Below, piece after piece: positions 22,259 to 32,832 of a stretch of DNA of 64,000 bases. A program made the translations under genes and the position numbers. The notes beneath the pieces are model-generated. The model was given only the letters and a program-made list of their open reading frames with translations, was not told where the DNA came from and searched no databases. The DNA comes from Betaproteobacteria bacterium HGW-Betaproteobacteria-14 (GTDB lineage: Bacteria; Pseudomonadota; Gammaproteobacteria; Burkholderiales; Rhodocyclaceae): assembly GCA_002840845.1 (NCBI GenBank), contig PHCS01000003.1, positions 1-64,000 on the forward strand. Direction: 5' to 3'. Numbering within the stretch: the first letter of the stretch is position 1; every line of letters begins with the position of its first letter.

Positions 22259-23085
22259 GTGGCCACCACGCGCACGATATAGCCCCCCGACTTTTCATCT
22301 CTCTGCAGTTCCAGCAACCGCCGCGCCTGCGCTTCCTCCAGCAGTTCGCTGAAGGACTTGAAGCCGAAATAGGACTCGTTGAAGCCCGGCTGGCGGCGCT
22401 TCAGCGCCTGCTTCACCATCGAGCCCCAGATAGGCTCGCCGGCGCCGCGCTCGGCGACGAGGGCCTCGATTGTTTCCAGGACGAGGTCGAGCGCCTCCTG
22501 CTTGCGGGCATCCTCTTCGGCCGGCGCCTTGTTCTCCGGCTTCTGCACGCCCTTGGCGGCGGCGGGTCTGGCCGTGCGCTTCCTGGCCGTGCGCTTCTTC
22601 GTTTCCTCCTCGCGCACCAGGTCATCGTAGTAGATGAACTCGTCGCAGTTGGCCATGAGGAGGTCGGAGGTCGACTTCTTCACGCCGACGCCGATCACCA
22701 GCTTGTTGTTTTCGCGCAGCTTGGACACAAGCGGCGAGAAGTCCGAGTCGCCGCTGATGATGACGAAGGTGTCGACATGCGACTTGGTGTAGCAAAGGTC
22801 GAGGGCGTCGACCACCATGCGGATGTCGGCGGAGTTCTTGCCCGACTGGCGCACGTGGGGGATCTCGATGAGTTCGAAGGCGGCTTCGTGCATGGGCGCC
22901 TTGAAGTCCTTGTAGCGCGCCCAGTCGCAATAGGCCTTCTTGACGACGATGCTGCCCTTGAGCAGCAGGCGCTCAAGCACCTTGCGGATGTCGAAACGCT
23001 CGTACTTCGCTTCCTGCACGCCGAGGGCGACGTTCTCGAAGTCGCAGAACAGCGCCATGTTTTTCGTTTCGCTTTGTGTGGCCAT
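22255..23085 (-). CDS. NYN (LabA/PIN-like) domain protein with C-terminal winged-helix-like (OST-HTH/LOTUS-like) region
   Basis: NMALFCDFENVALGVQEAKY...; SADIRMVVDALDL; FVIISGDSDFSPLVSKLRENNKLVIGVGVKKSTSDLL; C-terminal GFNESYFGFKSFSELLEEA. Confidence 0.85.
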   Translation of the reverse strand: MATQSETKNMALFCDFENVALGVQEAKYERFDIRKVLERLLLKGSIVVKKAYCDWARYKDFKAPMHEAAFELIEIPHVRQSGKNSADIRMVVDALDLCYTKSHVDTFVIISGDSDFSPLVSKLRENNKLVIGVGVKKSTSDLLMANCDEFIYYDDLVREEETKKRTARKRTARPAAAKGVQKPENKAPAEEDARKQEALDLVLETIEALVAERGAGEPIWGSMVKQALKRRQPGFNESYFGFKSFSELLEEAQARRLLELQRDEKSGGYIVRVVAT

Positions 23086-23095
23086 GACGAATTCC

Positions 23096-23830
<735 letters not shown>

Positions 23831-23841
23831 GGCGTGTTTCC

Positions 23842-24510
23842 CTAACGCACGATGGCGATACGCTGTTGCAGCTTCTTGACGAGCAGTGAGAGGCTGAAGC
23901 TGATGGCGAAGTACAGCACGGCGGCTACCAGGTAGGTCTCCACCGGGCGGTTGAAGTTCTTGCCGGCGATCTCGAAGCCCTTGAGCAGGTCGTAGGCGCC
24001 GATGGCGTACACCAGTGAAGTGTCCTGGAACAGGATGATGGTCTGCGTGAGCAGCACCGGCAGCATGTTGCGGAAGGCCTGCGGCAGCACGATGAGGCCC
24101 ATGGTTTGCCGGTAGCTCATGCCCAGGGCGTAGCCGGCGGCGACCTGGCCACGGGAAATGCTCTGGATGCCGGCGCGCATGATTTCCGAGTAGTAGGCAG
24201 CCTCGAACAGCGTGAAGGTGATGATGGCGGATATCTCCGCGCCGAGCGGCCGCCCGATCACCAGCGGGATGAGCAGGAAGAACCAGAGGATCACCATCAC
24301 CAGCGGGATGCTGCGCATTGTGTTTACATAGCCGGCCGCAGGCATGACCAGCCAGGGCCTGCCGGAGAGGCGCATCAGTGCCAGGAGGGTGCCGAGGACG
24401 ACGCCGCCGAGCATGGCGATGAGCGTCAGCTGCAGCGAAAAGATGAAGCCCTTGACGACATAGCCGGAAATGACCGCCGGCGTGAGAAAGGAGAAATCCA
24501 GGGCCAGCAT
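23842..24510 (-). CDS. gltK: Glutamate/aspartate-type ABC transporter permease
   Basis: MLALDFSFLTPAVISGYVVKGFIFSLQLTLIAMLGG; start 24510 overlaps the gltJ stop (ATGA); supplied 750-aa ORF is an upstream over-extension. Confidence 0.9.
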   Translation of the reverse strand: MLALDFSFLTPAVISGYVVKGFIFSLQLTLIAMLGGVVLGTLLALMRLSGRPWLVMPAAGYVNTMRSIPLVMVILWFFLLIPLVIGRPLGAEISAIITFTLFEAAYYSEIMRAGIQSISRGQVAAGYALGMSYRQTMGLIVLPQAFRNMLPVLLTQTIILFQDTSLVYAIGAYDLLKGFEIAGKNFNRPVETYLVAAVLYFAISFSLSLLVKKLQQRIAIVR

Positions 24511-25256
24511 CAGTGGCCTCCTCCCCCGATCATGCCCGGCACGCGCACGCGGTTCTCGACGAACAGCATGGCGCGGTTGATGGCGAAGGCGGAGACGAAA
24601 TACAGGCCGGTGACGGCCAGGTAGACCTCGATGCCGCGCGAGGTTTCCTCCTGCGCCTGCAGGGCGAACAGCGTCAGTTCGGAGATGCTCACTGCGAAAG
24701 CCACCGAGGAGTTCTTGATGATGTTCATCGACTCGCTGGTCAGCGGCGGGATGATGATGCGATACGCCATCGGCAGCAGCACGTGGCGGTAGGTCTGCGG
24801 CAGGGTGAATCCCATTGCCAGCCCGGCCATGCGCTGCCCCCCCGCCAGCGACTGGATGCCGGCGCGCACCTGCTCGGAAATGCGTGCAGAGGTGAACAGG
24901 CCCAGTCCCAGCACCACCAGGATGAAACTGGGTACGCTGCGCAGCGGCGGGATCAATGCCGGCACGACGTGGTACCAGAGGAAGATCTGCACCAGCAGCG
25001 GGATGTTGCGGAACAGCTCGGTCCAGGCGTTGCCCAACAGCACCAGCCCGCGGTGCGGCGTGGTGCGCAGGATGCCCATCAAGGAGCCGAGCAGCAAGGC
25101 CACCAGCAGCGCCAGCGCCGATACCGAGAGTGTCCAGCCCCAGGCCGAGAGTAGCCAGTCGAGGTAGGTGATGTCGCCGCCGCTGCCGAAGCAGCTCGGC
25201 ACGATCTTCCCGTCGATGGTGTCCTTGCAGAAGACCTGCCAGTCCCAGGTGGACAT
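24510..25256 (-). CDS. gltJ: Glutamate/aspartate-type ABC transporter permease
   Basis: MSTWDWQVFCKDTIDGKIVPSCFGSGGDITYLDWLLSAWGWTLSVS. Confidence 0.92.
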   Translation of the reverse strand: MSTWDWQVFCKDTIDGKIVPSCFGSGGDITYLDWLLSAWGWTLSVSALALLVALLLGSLMGILRTTPHRGLVLLGNAWTELFRNIPLLVQIFLWYHVVPALIPPLRSVPSFILVVLGLGLFTSARISEQVRAGIQSLAGGQRMAGLAMGFTLPQTYRHVLLPMAYRIIIPPLTSESMNIIKNSSVAFAVSISELTLFALQAQEETSRGIEVYLAVTGLYFVSAFAINRAMLFVENRVRVPGMIGGGGH

Positions 25257-25271
25257 GATTCTCCGCGCTCG

Positions 25272-25371
25272 GCTCCCTCTCCCCGCGAGAGCGGGGAGAG
25301 GGTTGGGGAGAGGGGCCGCAGCCGGTCGCCCTCTCCCCCGGCCCCTCTCCCGCCAGCGGGAGAGGGGAGGA
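25272..25371. repeat. Palindromic GC-rich repeat (CCCTCTCCCCG...CGGGGAGAGGG family) between gltI and gltJ
   Basis: ccctctccccgcgagagcggggagaggg plus ccccctctcccgccagcgggagagggg; related copy at 59503-59580. Confidence 0.85.
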
Positions 25372-25376
25372 GGAAC

Positions 25377-26288
25377 TTACTTCTTCGCGTAATCTTCCAT
25401 GGGTTTGTCGTTCGGGCTGGCCCAGGCGGCCTTGGTGGCCTCGGAAGCCGGCAGGCCGATGCGCGTGTTGGTCGGCGGGATCGGCTGCATGAACCACTTG
25501 TCGTAAATCTTGGATATCTCGCCGGACTTCATCAGTGCCATCAGGCTGTCGTCGACCGCTTTCTTGAAGGCCGGGTCGTCCTTGCGCATCATGATGGCGA
25601 TCGGCTCGACAGAGAGGACTTCGCCGACGATCTTGAAGTCGGCCGGATTCTTCGACTTGGCGATGTTGCCTGCGAGAATCTGGCCATCCATGACGAAGGC
25701 GTCGGCACGGCCGGACTCGAGCAGCAGGAAGCTGTCGGCGTGATCCTTGCCATAGACTTCCTTGAAGTCCACCCCAGCTGCGCGCTGGTGCTTGCGCAAA
25801 TGCTGCACGGAGGTCGTGCCGGTGGTGGTGGCGACGTTCCTGCCGTTCAATTGTGCGATGGAAGCAATTCCGGAATTGGCCTTGACGGCGATGCGCACCT
25901 CCTCGACGTAGGTGGTGGCGGCGAACGACACGTCCTTCTGGCGCGCGGCGTTGTTGGTGGTCGAGCCGCATTCGATGTCCACTGTGCCGTTCTGCACGAG
26001 GGGAATGCGGTTCTGCGAGGTGACCGGCTGGTACTTGATATCCAGATTGGACATGCCCAATTGCTTCTGGATGTCCGCCAGTGCGCGCTGGCACAGTTCC
26101 ACATGGAATCCGGCGAACTTGCCGTCGCCGAGGGTGAAGGACAGGCCGCCGGAGGATTCGCGCACGCCCATGGTCACGGTACCGCTGTCCTTGATCTTCT
26201 TCAGGGTGCCATCGAGCGCCTGGGCCAGGGACGGCAGGACCGACAGAGCGCCGGCCAAAGCCAGTGCAAGGGGGAAGCTGCGTTTCAT
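25377..26288 (-). CDS. gltI: Glutamate/aspartate-type periplasmic binding protein
   Basis: Signal peptide MKRSFPLALALAGALSVLPSLAQA; GTVTMGVRESSGGLSFTLGDGKFAGFHVELC. Confidence 0.92.
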   Translation of the reverse strand: MKRSFPLALALAGALSVLPSLAQALDGTLKKIKDSGTVTMGVRESSGGLSFTLGDGKFAGFHVELCQRALADIQKQLGMSNLDIKYQPVTSQNRIPLVQNGTVDIECGSTTNNAARQKDVSFAATTYVEEVRIAVKANSGIASIAQLNGRNVATTTGTTSVQHLRKHQRAAGVDFKEVYGKDHADSFLLLESGRADAFVMDGQILAGNIAKSKNPADFKIVGEVLSVEPIAIMMRKDDPAFKKAVDDSLMALMKSGEISKIYDKWFMQPIPPTNTRIGLPASEATKAAWASPNDKPMEDYAKK

Positions 26289-26352
26289 GGAAGTCTCCTC
26301 TTGTTTAGGGTTATTGTTGAACGAACATTCTATGCCCGCCTAAACGGTTTGT

Positions 26353-28161
26353 CTAAACCGCCTCCTGCTCGGCTTCCTCCTGCTGCTGCAGTGCCCACAT
26401 CTGGGCGTAGGCACCGCCTTGTTCAAGGAGCATGCGGTGCGTACCGCGCTCGACGATGTGTCCCTGGTCCAGCACGAGGATCTCGTCGGCGTTCATGACG
26501 GTCGACAGCCGGTGGGCGATGACCAGCGTGGTGCGGCCGACGGCGATGCGTTCCAGTTCGGCCTGGATGGCCTTCTCCGCCTTCGAGTCGAGCGCCGATG
26601 TGGCTTCGTCGAAAATCAGGATGGGCGGGTTCTTCAGCAGTGCCCGCGCAATGGCGACGCGCTGCTTTTCGCCGCCGGAGAGCTTGAGGCCGCGCTCGCC
26701 GACGCGGGTGTTGTATTTGTCCGGCAGGGACTCGACGAAGGCATGGATGTGGGCCGCCTTTGCGGCGGCGATCACGTCCTCGCGGCTTGCCTCTGGCCGG
26801 CCGTACTGGATGTTGTAGAGGATGGTGTCGTTGAAGAGGACCGTGTCCTGCGGCACGATGCCGATGGCCGCGCGCAACGAGGCCTGCGTCATCCGGCGAA
26901 TGTCCGTGCCATTGACCTTCACCGCACCGTACTGCACGTCGTAGAAGCGGAACAGCAGGCGCGACAGGGTTGACTTGCCAGAGCCGGAATGGCCCACCAC
27001 CGCCACCGTGCCGCCGGCGGGAATGGCGAAATCGACGTCGAAGAGGATCTGCCGCTTCGTCTCGTAGGCAAAGCCGACGTGCTCGAAGCGCACCGCGCAG
27101 GGGCCGGGGGTGAGCGGCGCAGCATCTGGCGCGTCGGCGATCTCGCGGTGCTCCGCCTTGAGCGCGAACATGCGCTCGATGTCGGTAAGCGCCTGGCGGA
27201 TCTCGCGGTAGAGCACGCCCAGCCAGTTGAGCGGGATGTAGAGCTGGATGAGCAGGCCGTTGACCAGCACGATGTCGCCCACCGTCATCGAGCCGTTGGC
27301 CACGCCGGTCGCCGCCCGCCACATGATCAGCGTCACCGTCACGGCGATGATGCCGGCCTGGCCGATGTTGAGCAGGGACAGGGACAGTTGGCTCTTCACC
27401 TGCGCCGCCGCCCATTTCTCCATCTGCTGGTCGTAGCGCAGCGCCTCGTAGTCCTCGTTGTTGAAGTACTTTACCGTCTCGTAGTTGAGCAGGCTGTCGA
27501 TGGCGCGCGAATTGGCGGCCGAGTCGATCTCGTTGGCCTCGCGGCGCAGGTGGGTGCGCCAGTTGGTGACCAGCACGGTGAAGGTGATGTAGACGACGAG
27601 GGCGCCGACGGTGATCCAGGCGAAGCTCGCCTCGTAGCGCGTCGCCAGGATGCCGATCACAAGGCCGACCTCCACGAAGGTCGGCAGGATGCTGTAGATG
27701 GTGTAGCTGATCAGCGTGCCGATGGAGCGCGTGCCGCGCTCGATGTCGCGCGTCAGCCCCCCGGTCTGCCGCTCGAGGTGGAAGCGCAGCGAGAGCGCGT
27801 GCAGGTGGCGGAATACCTGCAGGGCGATGTTGCGCACTGCCTGCTGGGTGACGCGGGCGAAGAGCAGCTCGCGCAATTCCGTGAACAGGGACATCGAGAA
27901 GCGCAGCAGGCCGTAGGCGGCGAGCAGCGCCAGCGGCACGACGAGCACGGCTTTCTCCGCGGTGAAGGCGTCGACGACTCCCTTGAACACCAGGGGCACG
28001 CCGACGTTGGCCATCTTGGCGGCGATCAGGCAGGCCAGGGCGAACAGCACACGCCCCCGGTAGGCCCAGATATAGGGAATCAGGCTGCGGATGGTTTCCC
28101 AGTCGCGGGGCTTGCCGGTGGCGGGGGCGGGTAATGCCCGGGTGGAATAGCTGCGGCGCAT
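26353..28161 (-). CDS. Atm1/HMT1-like ABC exporter (TM + NBD)
   Basis: 602 aa; VAVVGHSGSGKSTLSRLLFRFYD; LKLSGGEKQRVAIARALLKNPPILIFDEATSALDS. Confidence 0.88.
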   Translation of the reverse strand: MRRSYSTRALPAPATGKPRDWETIRSLIPYIWAYRGRVLFALACLIAAKMANVGVPLVFKGVVDAFTAEKAVLVVPLALLAAYGLLRFSMSLFTELRELLFARVTQQAVRNIALQVFRHLHALSLRFHLERQTGGLTRDIERGTRSIGTLISYTIYSILPTFVEVGLVIGILATRYEASFAWITVGALVVYITFTVLVTNWRTHLRREANEIDSAANSRAIDSLLNYETVKYFNNEDYEALRYDQQMEKWAAAQVKSQLSLSLLNIGQAGIIAVTVTLIMWRAATGVANGSMTVGDIVLVNGLLIQLYIPLNWLGVLYREIRQALTDIERMFALKAEHREIADAPDAAPLTPGPCAVRFEHVGFAYETKRQILFDVDFAIPAGGTVAVVGHSGSGKSTLSRLLFRFYDVQYGAVKVNGTDIRRMTQASLRAAIGIVPQDTVLFNDTILYNIQYGRPEASREDVIAAAKAAHIHAFVESLPDKYNTRVGERGLKLSGGEKQRVAIARALLKNPPILIFDEATSALDSKAEKAIQAELERIAVGRTTLVIAHRLSTVMNADEILVLDQGHIVERGTHRMLLEQGGAYAQMWALQQQEEAEQEAV

Positions 28162-28286
28162 TGTTCAATTCTAAATGAGTTGCGACTGCTCTCCATGGGA
28201 CTTAGGCGAAGGCGCCTAATCGGCTTGACATTGGATTTGCCTGACGTATGATTAAAACAATCGTTTGAAACGAGCGTTCCCTTTCT

Positions 28287-28985
28287 ATGAGCCTGGCTGA
28301 CTCGAAGCAGCACCCGGATACCCGCAAGCGCATCCTCGATGCGGCCGAAGCGTTGTTTGTCGAGCACGGTTTCGAGGCGACCTCGATGCGCATGATCACC
28401 AGCCGCGCCGGGGTCAATCTGGCTTCGGTGAATTACCACTTCGGCAGCAAGGAAGCGCTCATCCAGGAGGTCTTCCGCCGCCGCCTGGCTTGGCTCAACC
28501 ATGAGCGCCTGCGCGCGCTGGATCGCGCCGAAGCCGGTGCGAAGGGCGCCCCCCTGAAACCGCACCAGATCGTCGAGGCCTTCTTCGGCGTGTCGTTGCG
28601 CATGGCGGCGGATACCGAGCACGGCGGCCACACTTTCATGCGCCTGCTTGGCCGCACCTATACCGAGCCCACCGCCTTCGTGCGCCAGTTCCTCGCCGAT
28701 GAATACGCAGCGGTGGTGCCGCGCTTCAAGCAGGCGCTGTTCCGCTCGCTGCCGGACGTGCCGCCCGAGGAGATCCTCTGGCGCTTCCATTTCATGCTCG
28801 GCGCAATGTCCTATGCCATCGCCGGCACCGACGCCCTGCAACTGGTCGCCGAATACGAACTGGACGAGAAGGACCCCGGCGCACTGGCGCGCCGCCTGAT
28901 GCCCTTCCTGTTGGGCGGCCTGCGCGCACCTTTGGCCAATCAGCCGGTCAAACCCAAGGAGAAGGGCGCACGCAGGGCGGCCTGA
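28287..28985 (+). CDS. TetR/AcrR-family regulator
   Basis: DTRKRILDAAEALFVEHGFEATSMRMITSRAGVNLASVNYHFGSKEALIQ. Confidence 0.92.
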   Translation: MSLADSKQHPDTRKRILDAAEALFVEHGFEATSMRMITSRAGVNLASVNYHFGSKEALIQEVFRRRLAWLNHERLRALDRAEAGAKGAPLKPHQIVEAFFGVSLRMAADTEHGGHTFMRLLGRTYTEPTAFVRQFLADEYAAVVPRFKQALFRSLPDVPPEEILWRFHFMLGAMSYAIAGTDALQLVAEYELDEKDPGALARRLMPFLLGGLRAPLANQPVKPKEKGARRAA

Positions 28986-29072
28986 TTATCCGAAATGCCG
29001 TGCAGCCGGCGCTGATTTGCTGCGACCAACACTAAGGCGGAGACCCGCCGGAGGAAGACAAAGGAGAAGAGC

Positions 29073-31400
29073 ATGACCTGGACAATTCTGATACTGCTGC
29101 CGCTTGCCGCGATCGTGGCGCTCTTCGCCATCAAGCCGTTGCGGCGCGCCGTCGTCACGCGGCCCCTCTTCGCGGCATACCGAGAAATGCTGCCTCAGAT
29201 GTCGCAAACCGAAAAGGACGCAATCGAAGCCGGCACTGTGTGGTGGGAAGGCGAACTGTTCCACGGCCGCCCCGACTGGAGCAAGCTCCTGGCCTATCCC
29301 CGGCCAAAGCTCACGCCCGAGGAGCAATCCTTTCTCGACAACGAGACGGCGGAGTTGTGCCGCCTCTCCAATGACTGGACCTCATCGCACTACGACCATG
29401 ACCTGCCGGCCGAGACCTGGCAGTACATGAAAGACAAGGGCTTCCTCGGCATGATCATTCCGAAGAAGTACGGCGGCCTCGAGTTTTCCGCCTACGCCCA
29501 TTCCGAGGTGGTGACCAGGCTGTCCACGCGCTGCTCGGCGACGGCGGTTTCCGTGATGGTGCCCAATTCGCTCGGGCCGGCCGAACTGCTGCTGCACTAC
29601 GGCACGGACGAGCAGAAGAACCACTACCTGCCGCGCCTGGCCAAGGGTCTCGACATCCCCTGCTTCGCGCTGACCAACCCCTGGGCCGGTTCGGACGCCG
29701 CCTCGATTCCCGACCAGGGCATTGTTTGCCGCGGCATGTGGCAGGGCCGGGAAGTCGTTGGCATGCGCGTCACCTGGGACAAGCGCTACATCACTCTGGC
29801 GCCGGTGGCGACGGTCGTCGGCCTGGCCTTCCGCATGTTCGATCCGGAACATCTGCTCGGCGACGTCGAGGATATCGGCATCACCTGCGCGCTGGTGCCG
29901 GCAAACCACCCCGGCGTGGAAACCGGCCGCCGCCACTTCCCGCTGAACGCCGCCTGGCACAACGGCCCGACGCGCGGCAAGGATGTCTTCATGCCGCTCG
30001 ATTTCATCATCGGCGGCCCGCAGATGGCCGGCCAGGGCTGGCGCATGCTGATGGAGAGCCTCGCCGCCGGCCGCTCGATTTCGCTGCCGGGTTCCAACAC
30101 CGGCATGCAGAAGCTGGCGGTGCGCGCAGTCGGCGGCTATGCCCGCGTGCGCAACCAGTTCAAGACCGCCATCGGCAAGTTCGAGGGCATCCAGGAACCG
30201 CTGGCGCGCATGGGCGGCAATCTGTACCTGTGCGACGCCGCCCGCGTCATGACCGCCGGCGCCATCGACCTCGGCGAGAAGCCTTCGGTCGTCTCCGCCA
30301 TCGTCAAGTACCACGTCACCGAGCGCGCGCGGCAGTCGATGAACGACGGCATGGACATCCTCGGCGGCAAGGGCATCTGCCTCGGCCCCTCGAATTTCCT
30401 CGGCCGCGCCTACCAGCAGGTGCCGATCGGCATCACCGTCGAAGGCGCCAACATCCTCACGCGCAGCCTGATCATCTTCGGCCAGGGCGCCGTGCGCTGC
30501 CATCCCTATGTGCTGGCGGAAATGCAGGCCGCGCAGAACGACGACCTGAAGGCTTTCGACAAGGCCCTGTTTGCGCACATCGGACACACCTTCAGCAACG
30601 GCTGGCATGCCTTCCTCACCGGCATCACCGGCTCGCACTTCGTCAAGGTGCCGGCCAACGTGGCGCCCGAGACGCGCCGCTACTACCAGCAGCTGACGCG
30701 CTTCTCCTCCGCCTTCGCCTTCCTCGCCGACATCTCGATGCTCGTCATGGGCGGCGACCTCAAGCGCAAGGAGAAGCTCTCGGCGCGCATGGGCGACATC
30801 CTCTCCCTGATGTACCTGTCCTCGGCGGTGCTCAAGCGCTACGAGGATGAAGGACGCCAATCCGAAGACGCGCCGCTCATGCACTGGGCGATGTGGGATT
30901 CCATGTTCAAGGCGCAGAATGCCTTCGAGGGCATGGTCTCGAATTTCCCCAGCAAGTTTGTCTCGACCCTGCTGCGCCGGACCATCTTCCCGCTCGGCCG
31001 GCCTTACGAGGTGCCATCCGACCGCCTCGGCGGCCAGGTGGCGAACCTGCTCATTGCGCCCTCCGCGGCGCGCGACCGGCTCACCGCCGGCATGTACCTG
31101 CCGCGCGACGAGCACGACCCTGTCGGCGTGGTCGAGCTGGCGCTCGAGGCGACGATCAAGGCGGAGGGCGTGGCGGCGAAGATCCGCGCCGCGCAGAAGG
31201 CCGGCGCGCTGTCCGGCAACAGTCTGCAGGAAATAGAAAGTCAGGCGCTGGCGCACGGCGTCATCACCGCCGAGGAGCAGGCACTGCTCGCCCGCGCCCA
31301 CGCGCTGACTGCGGAAGTCATCAAGGTGGACGACTTCCCCTTCGATCTGGGCATGCAACGCAGCGAACCCAAGCCGGCCGTCCATCGCGCGGCGGCTTGA
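29073..31400 (+). CDS. fadE: Acyl-CoA dehydrogenase, FadE type
   Basis: 775 aa; MIIPKKYGGLEFSAYAHSEVV; CFALTNPWAGSDAAS. Confidence 0.92.
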   Translation: MTWTILILLPLAAIVALFAIKPLRRAVVTRPLFAAYREMLPQMSQTEKDAIEAGTVWWEGELFHGRPDWSKLLAYPRPKLTPEEQSFLDNETAELCRLSNDWTSSHYDHDLPAETWQYMKDKGFLGMIIPKKYGGLEFSAYAHSEVVTRLSTRCSATAVSVMVPNSLGPAELLLHYGTDEQKNHYLPRLAKGLDIPCFALTNPWAGSDAASIPDQGIVCRGMWQGREVVGMRVTWDKRYITLAPVATVVGLAFRMFDPEHLLGDVEDIGITCALVPANHPGVETGRRHFPLNAAWHNGPTRGKDVFMPLDFIIGGPQMAGQGWRMLMESLAAGRSISLPGSNTGMQKLAVRAVGGYARVRNQFKTAIGKFEGIQEPLARMGGNLYLCDAARVMTAGAIDLGEKPSVVSAIVKYHVTERARQSMNDGMDILGGKGICLGPSNFLGRAYQQVPIGITVEGANILTRSLIIFGQGAVRCHPYVLAEMQAAQNDDLKAFDKALFAHIGHTFSNGWHAFLTGITGSHFVKVPANVAPETRRYYQQLTRFSSAFAFLADISMLVMGGDLKRKEKLSARMGDILSLMYLSSAVLKRYEDEGRQSEDAPLMHWAMWDSMFKAQNAFEGMVSNFPSKFVSTLLRRTIFPLGRPYEVPSDRLGGQVANLLIAPSAARDRLTAGMYLPRDEHDPVGVVELALEATIKAEGVAAKIRAAQKAGALSGNSLQEIESQALAHGVITAEEQALLARAHALTAEVIKVDDFPFDLGMQRSEPKPAVHRAAA

Positions 31401-31412
31401 ATCAAACCATTA

Positions 31413-31502
31413 ACCACAGAGACACAGAGGCACAGAGGCACAGAGAAAACAAGGAATATGAATTTGCTTTTGCAGTTCTCTGTGTCTCTGTGCCTCTGTG
31501 GT
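31413..31502. repeat. Large imperfect inverted repeat, ACCACAGAGACACAGAGGCACAGAG type
   Basis: accacagagacacagaggcacagaggcacagag...ctctgtgtctctgtgcctctgtggt between fadE and fadI. Confidence 0.85.
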
Positions 31503-31525
31503 GAAAGGTTTTTCCAGGAGCTAAT

Positions 31526-32815
31526 ATGAGCCAGCAACCGGTCTACATCATCGACGGCGCCCGCACGCCCTTCCTCAAGGCGCGCAATGCCCCCGGCCCC
31601 TTTAGCGCGGGCGACTTGGCCACCGCCGCCGGCCGCGCCCTGCTGGTGCGCCAGCCCTTCGCTGCCGATGAACTCGACGAAGTCATCCTCGGCTGCGCCT
31701 CGCCCTCGCCCGACGAAGTTAACATCGGCCGTGTCGCCGCGCTGCGCATGGGCTGCGGCAACAAGGTGCCCGGCTGGACGGTGATGCGCAATTGCGCTTC
31801 CGGCATGCAGGCGCTCGATTCGGCCATCGCCAACATCCAGAACGGCCGCGCACAGCTGGTGCTGGCCGGCGGTGTCGATGCGCTGTCCCATGCGCCCCTG
31901 CTTTACTCCAGGACCATGGTGCTGTGGTTCGCGAAGATGGCCCAGGCCAGGTCGGCCGGCCAGAAAGCCGCGCTGTTCGCCAAGCTGAGCCCCGCCGCGC
32001 TGCTCTCGCCGGTGATCGGCATCATGAAGGGCCTCACCGATCCGGTGGTGAATCTCCTCATGGGCCAGACGGCGGAGAACCTCGCCTTCCGCTTCGGCAT
32101 CACGCGCGAGCAGATGGATGAATTCTCCGTGCGCAGCCACCAGCGTGTCGCCGCCGGCCAGGACGCCGGCCATTACGACAACGAAGTGTCCGCGCTGGTC
32201 GGCCGCGACGGCAAGGTCTATGCCGCCGATGACGGCGTGCGGCGCGATTCCTCCATGGCCGGACTGGCCAAGCTCAAGCCCTTCTTCGACCGCAAGTATG
32301 GCAACGTCACGCCCGGCAACAGTTCGCAGATCACCGACGGTGGCGTCTGGCTGGTCCTCGCCTCAGAAGAGGCGGTGAAGCGCCACGGCCTGCAGCCGCT
32401 CGGCCGCATCGTCGATTCGCAATGGGCCGGTCTCGATCCGGCGCAGATGGGACTCGGTCCGGTGCATGCCGCCACGCCCATCCTGCAGCGCCACAAGCTC
32501 GGTCTGAACGACCTCGATGCCTGGGAAATCAACGAGGCCTTCGCTGCCCAGGTGCTGGCCTGCCTCGCCGCATGGCAGGACGCCGCCTACTGCAAGGCCG
32601 AGCTCGGCCTCGATGCGCCGCTGGGCGCGCTCGATCCCGACAAGCTCAATGTCGATGGCGGTGCCGTCGCGCTGGGCCATCCGGTCGGCGCCTCCGGTGC
32701 GCGCATCGTGCTGCACCTGCTGCAGGTGCTCAAGCGCACGAACGGCAAGCGCGGCATCGCATCGATCTGCATCGGCGGCGGACAAGGCGGCGCAATGCTG
32801 GTGGAAACCGTTTGA
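31526..32815 (+). CDS. fadI: Acetyl-CoA acyltransferase (thiolase), FadI-like
   Basis: VMRNCASGMQALDSAIANI; VALGHPVGASGARIVLHLLQVL; CIGGGQGGAM. Confidence 0.92.
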   Translation: MSQQPVYIIDGARTPFLKARNAPGPFSAGDLATAAGRALLVRQPFAADELDEVILGCASPSPDEVNIGRVAALRMGCGNKVPGWTVMRNCASGMQALDSAIANIQNGRAQLVLAGGVDALSHAPLLYSRTMVLWFAKMAQARSAGQKAALFAKLSPAALLSPVIGIMKGLTDPVVNLLMGQTAENLAFRFGITREQMDEFSVRSHQRVAAGQDAGHYDNEVSALVGRDGKVYAADDGVRRDSSMAGLAKLKPFFDRKYGNVTPGNSSQITDGGVWLVLASEEAVKRHGLQPLGRIVDSQWAGLDPAQMGLGPVHAATPILQRHKLGLNDLDAWEINEAFAAQVLACLAAWQDAAYCKAELGLDAPLGALDPDKLNVDGGAVALGHPVGASGARIVLHLLQVLKRTNGKRGIASICIGGGQGGAMLVETV

Positions 32816-32832
32816 CGGGCGGTTACATCGCT

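Noticed and set aside
24511-26094. N-terminal part of the 750-aa ORF 23842..26094
   Set aside because: Reading frame passes out of frame through gltJ, the repeat and gltI; the true gltK starts at 24510
29382-31385. 667-aa minus-strand ORF opposite fadE
   Set aside because: Antisense shadow ORF; no recognisable domain
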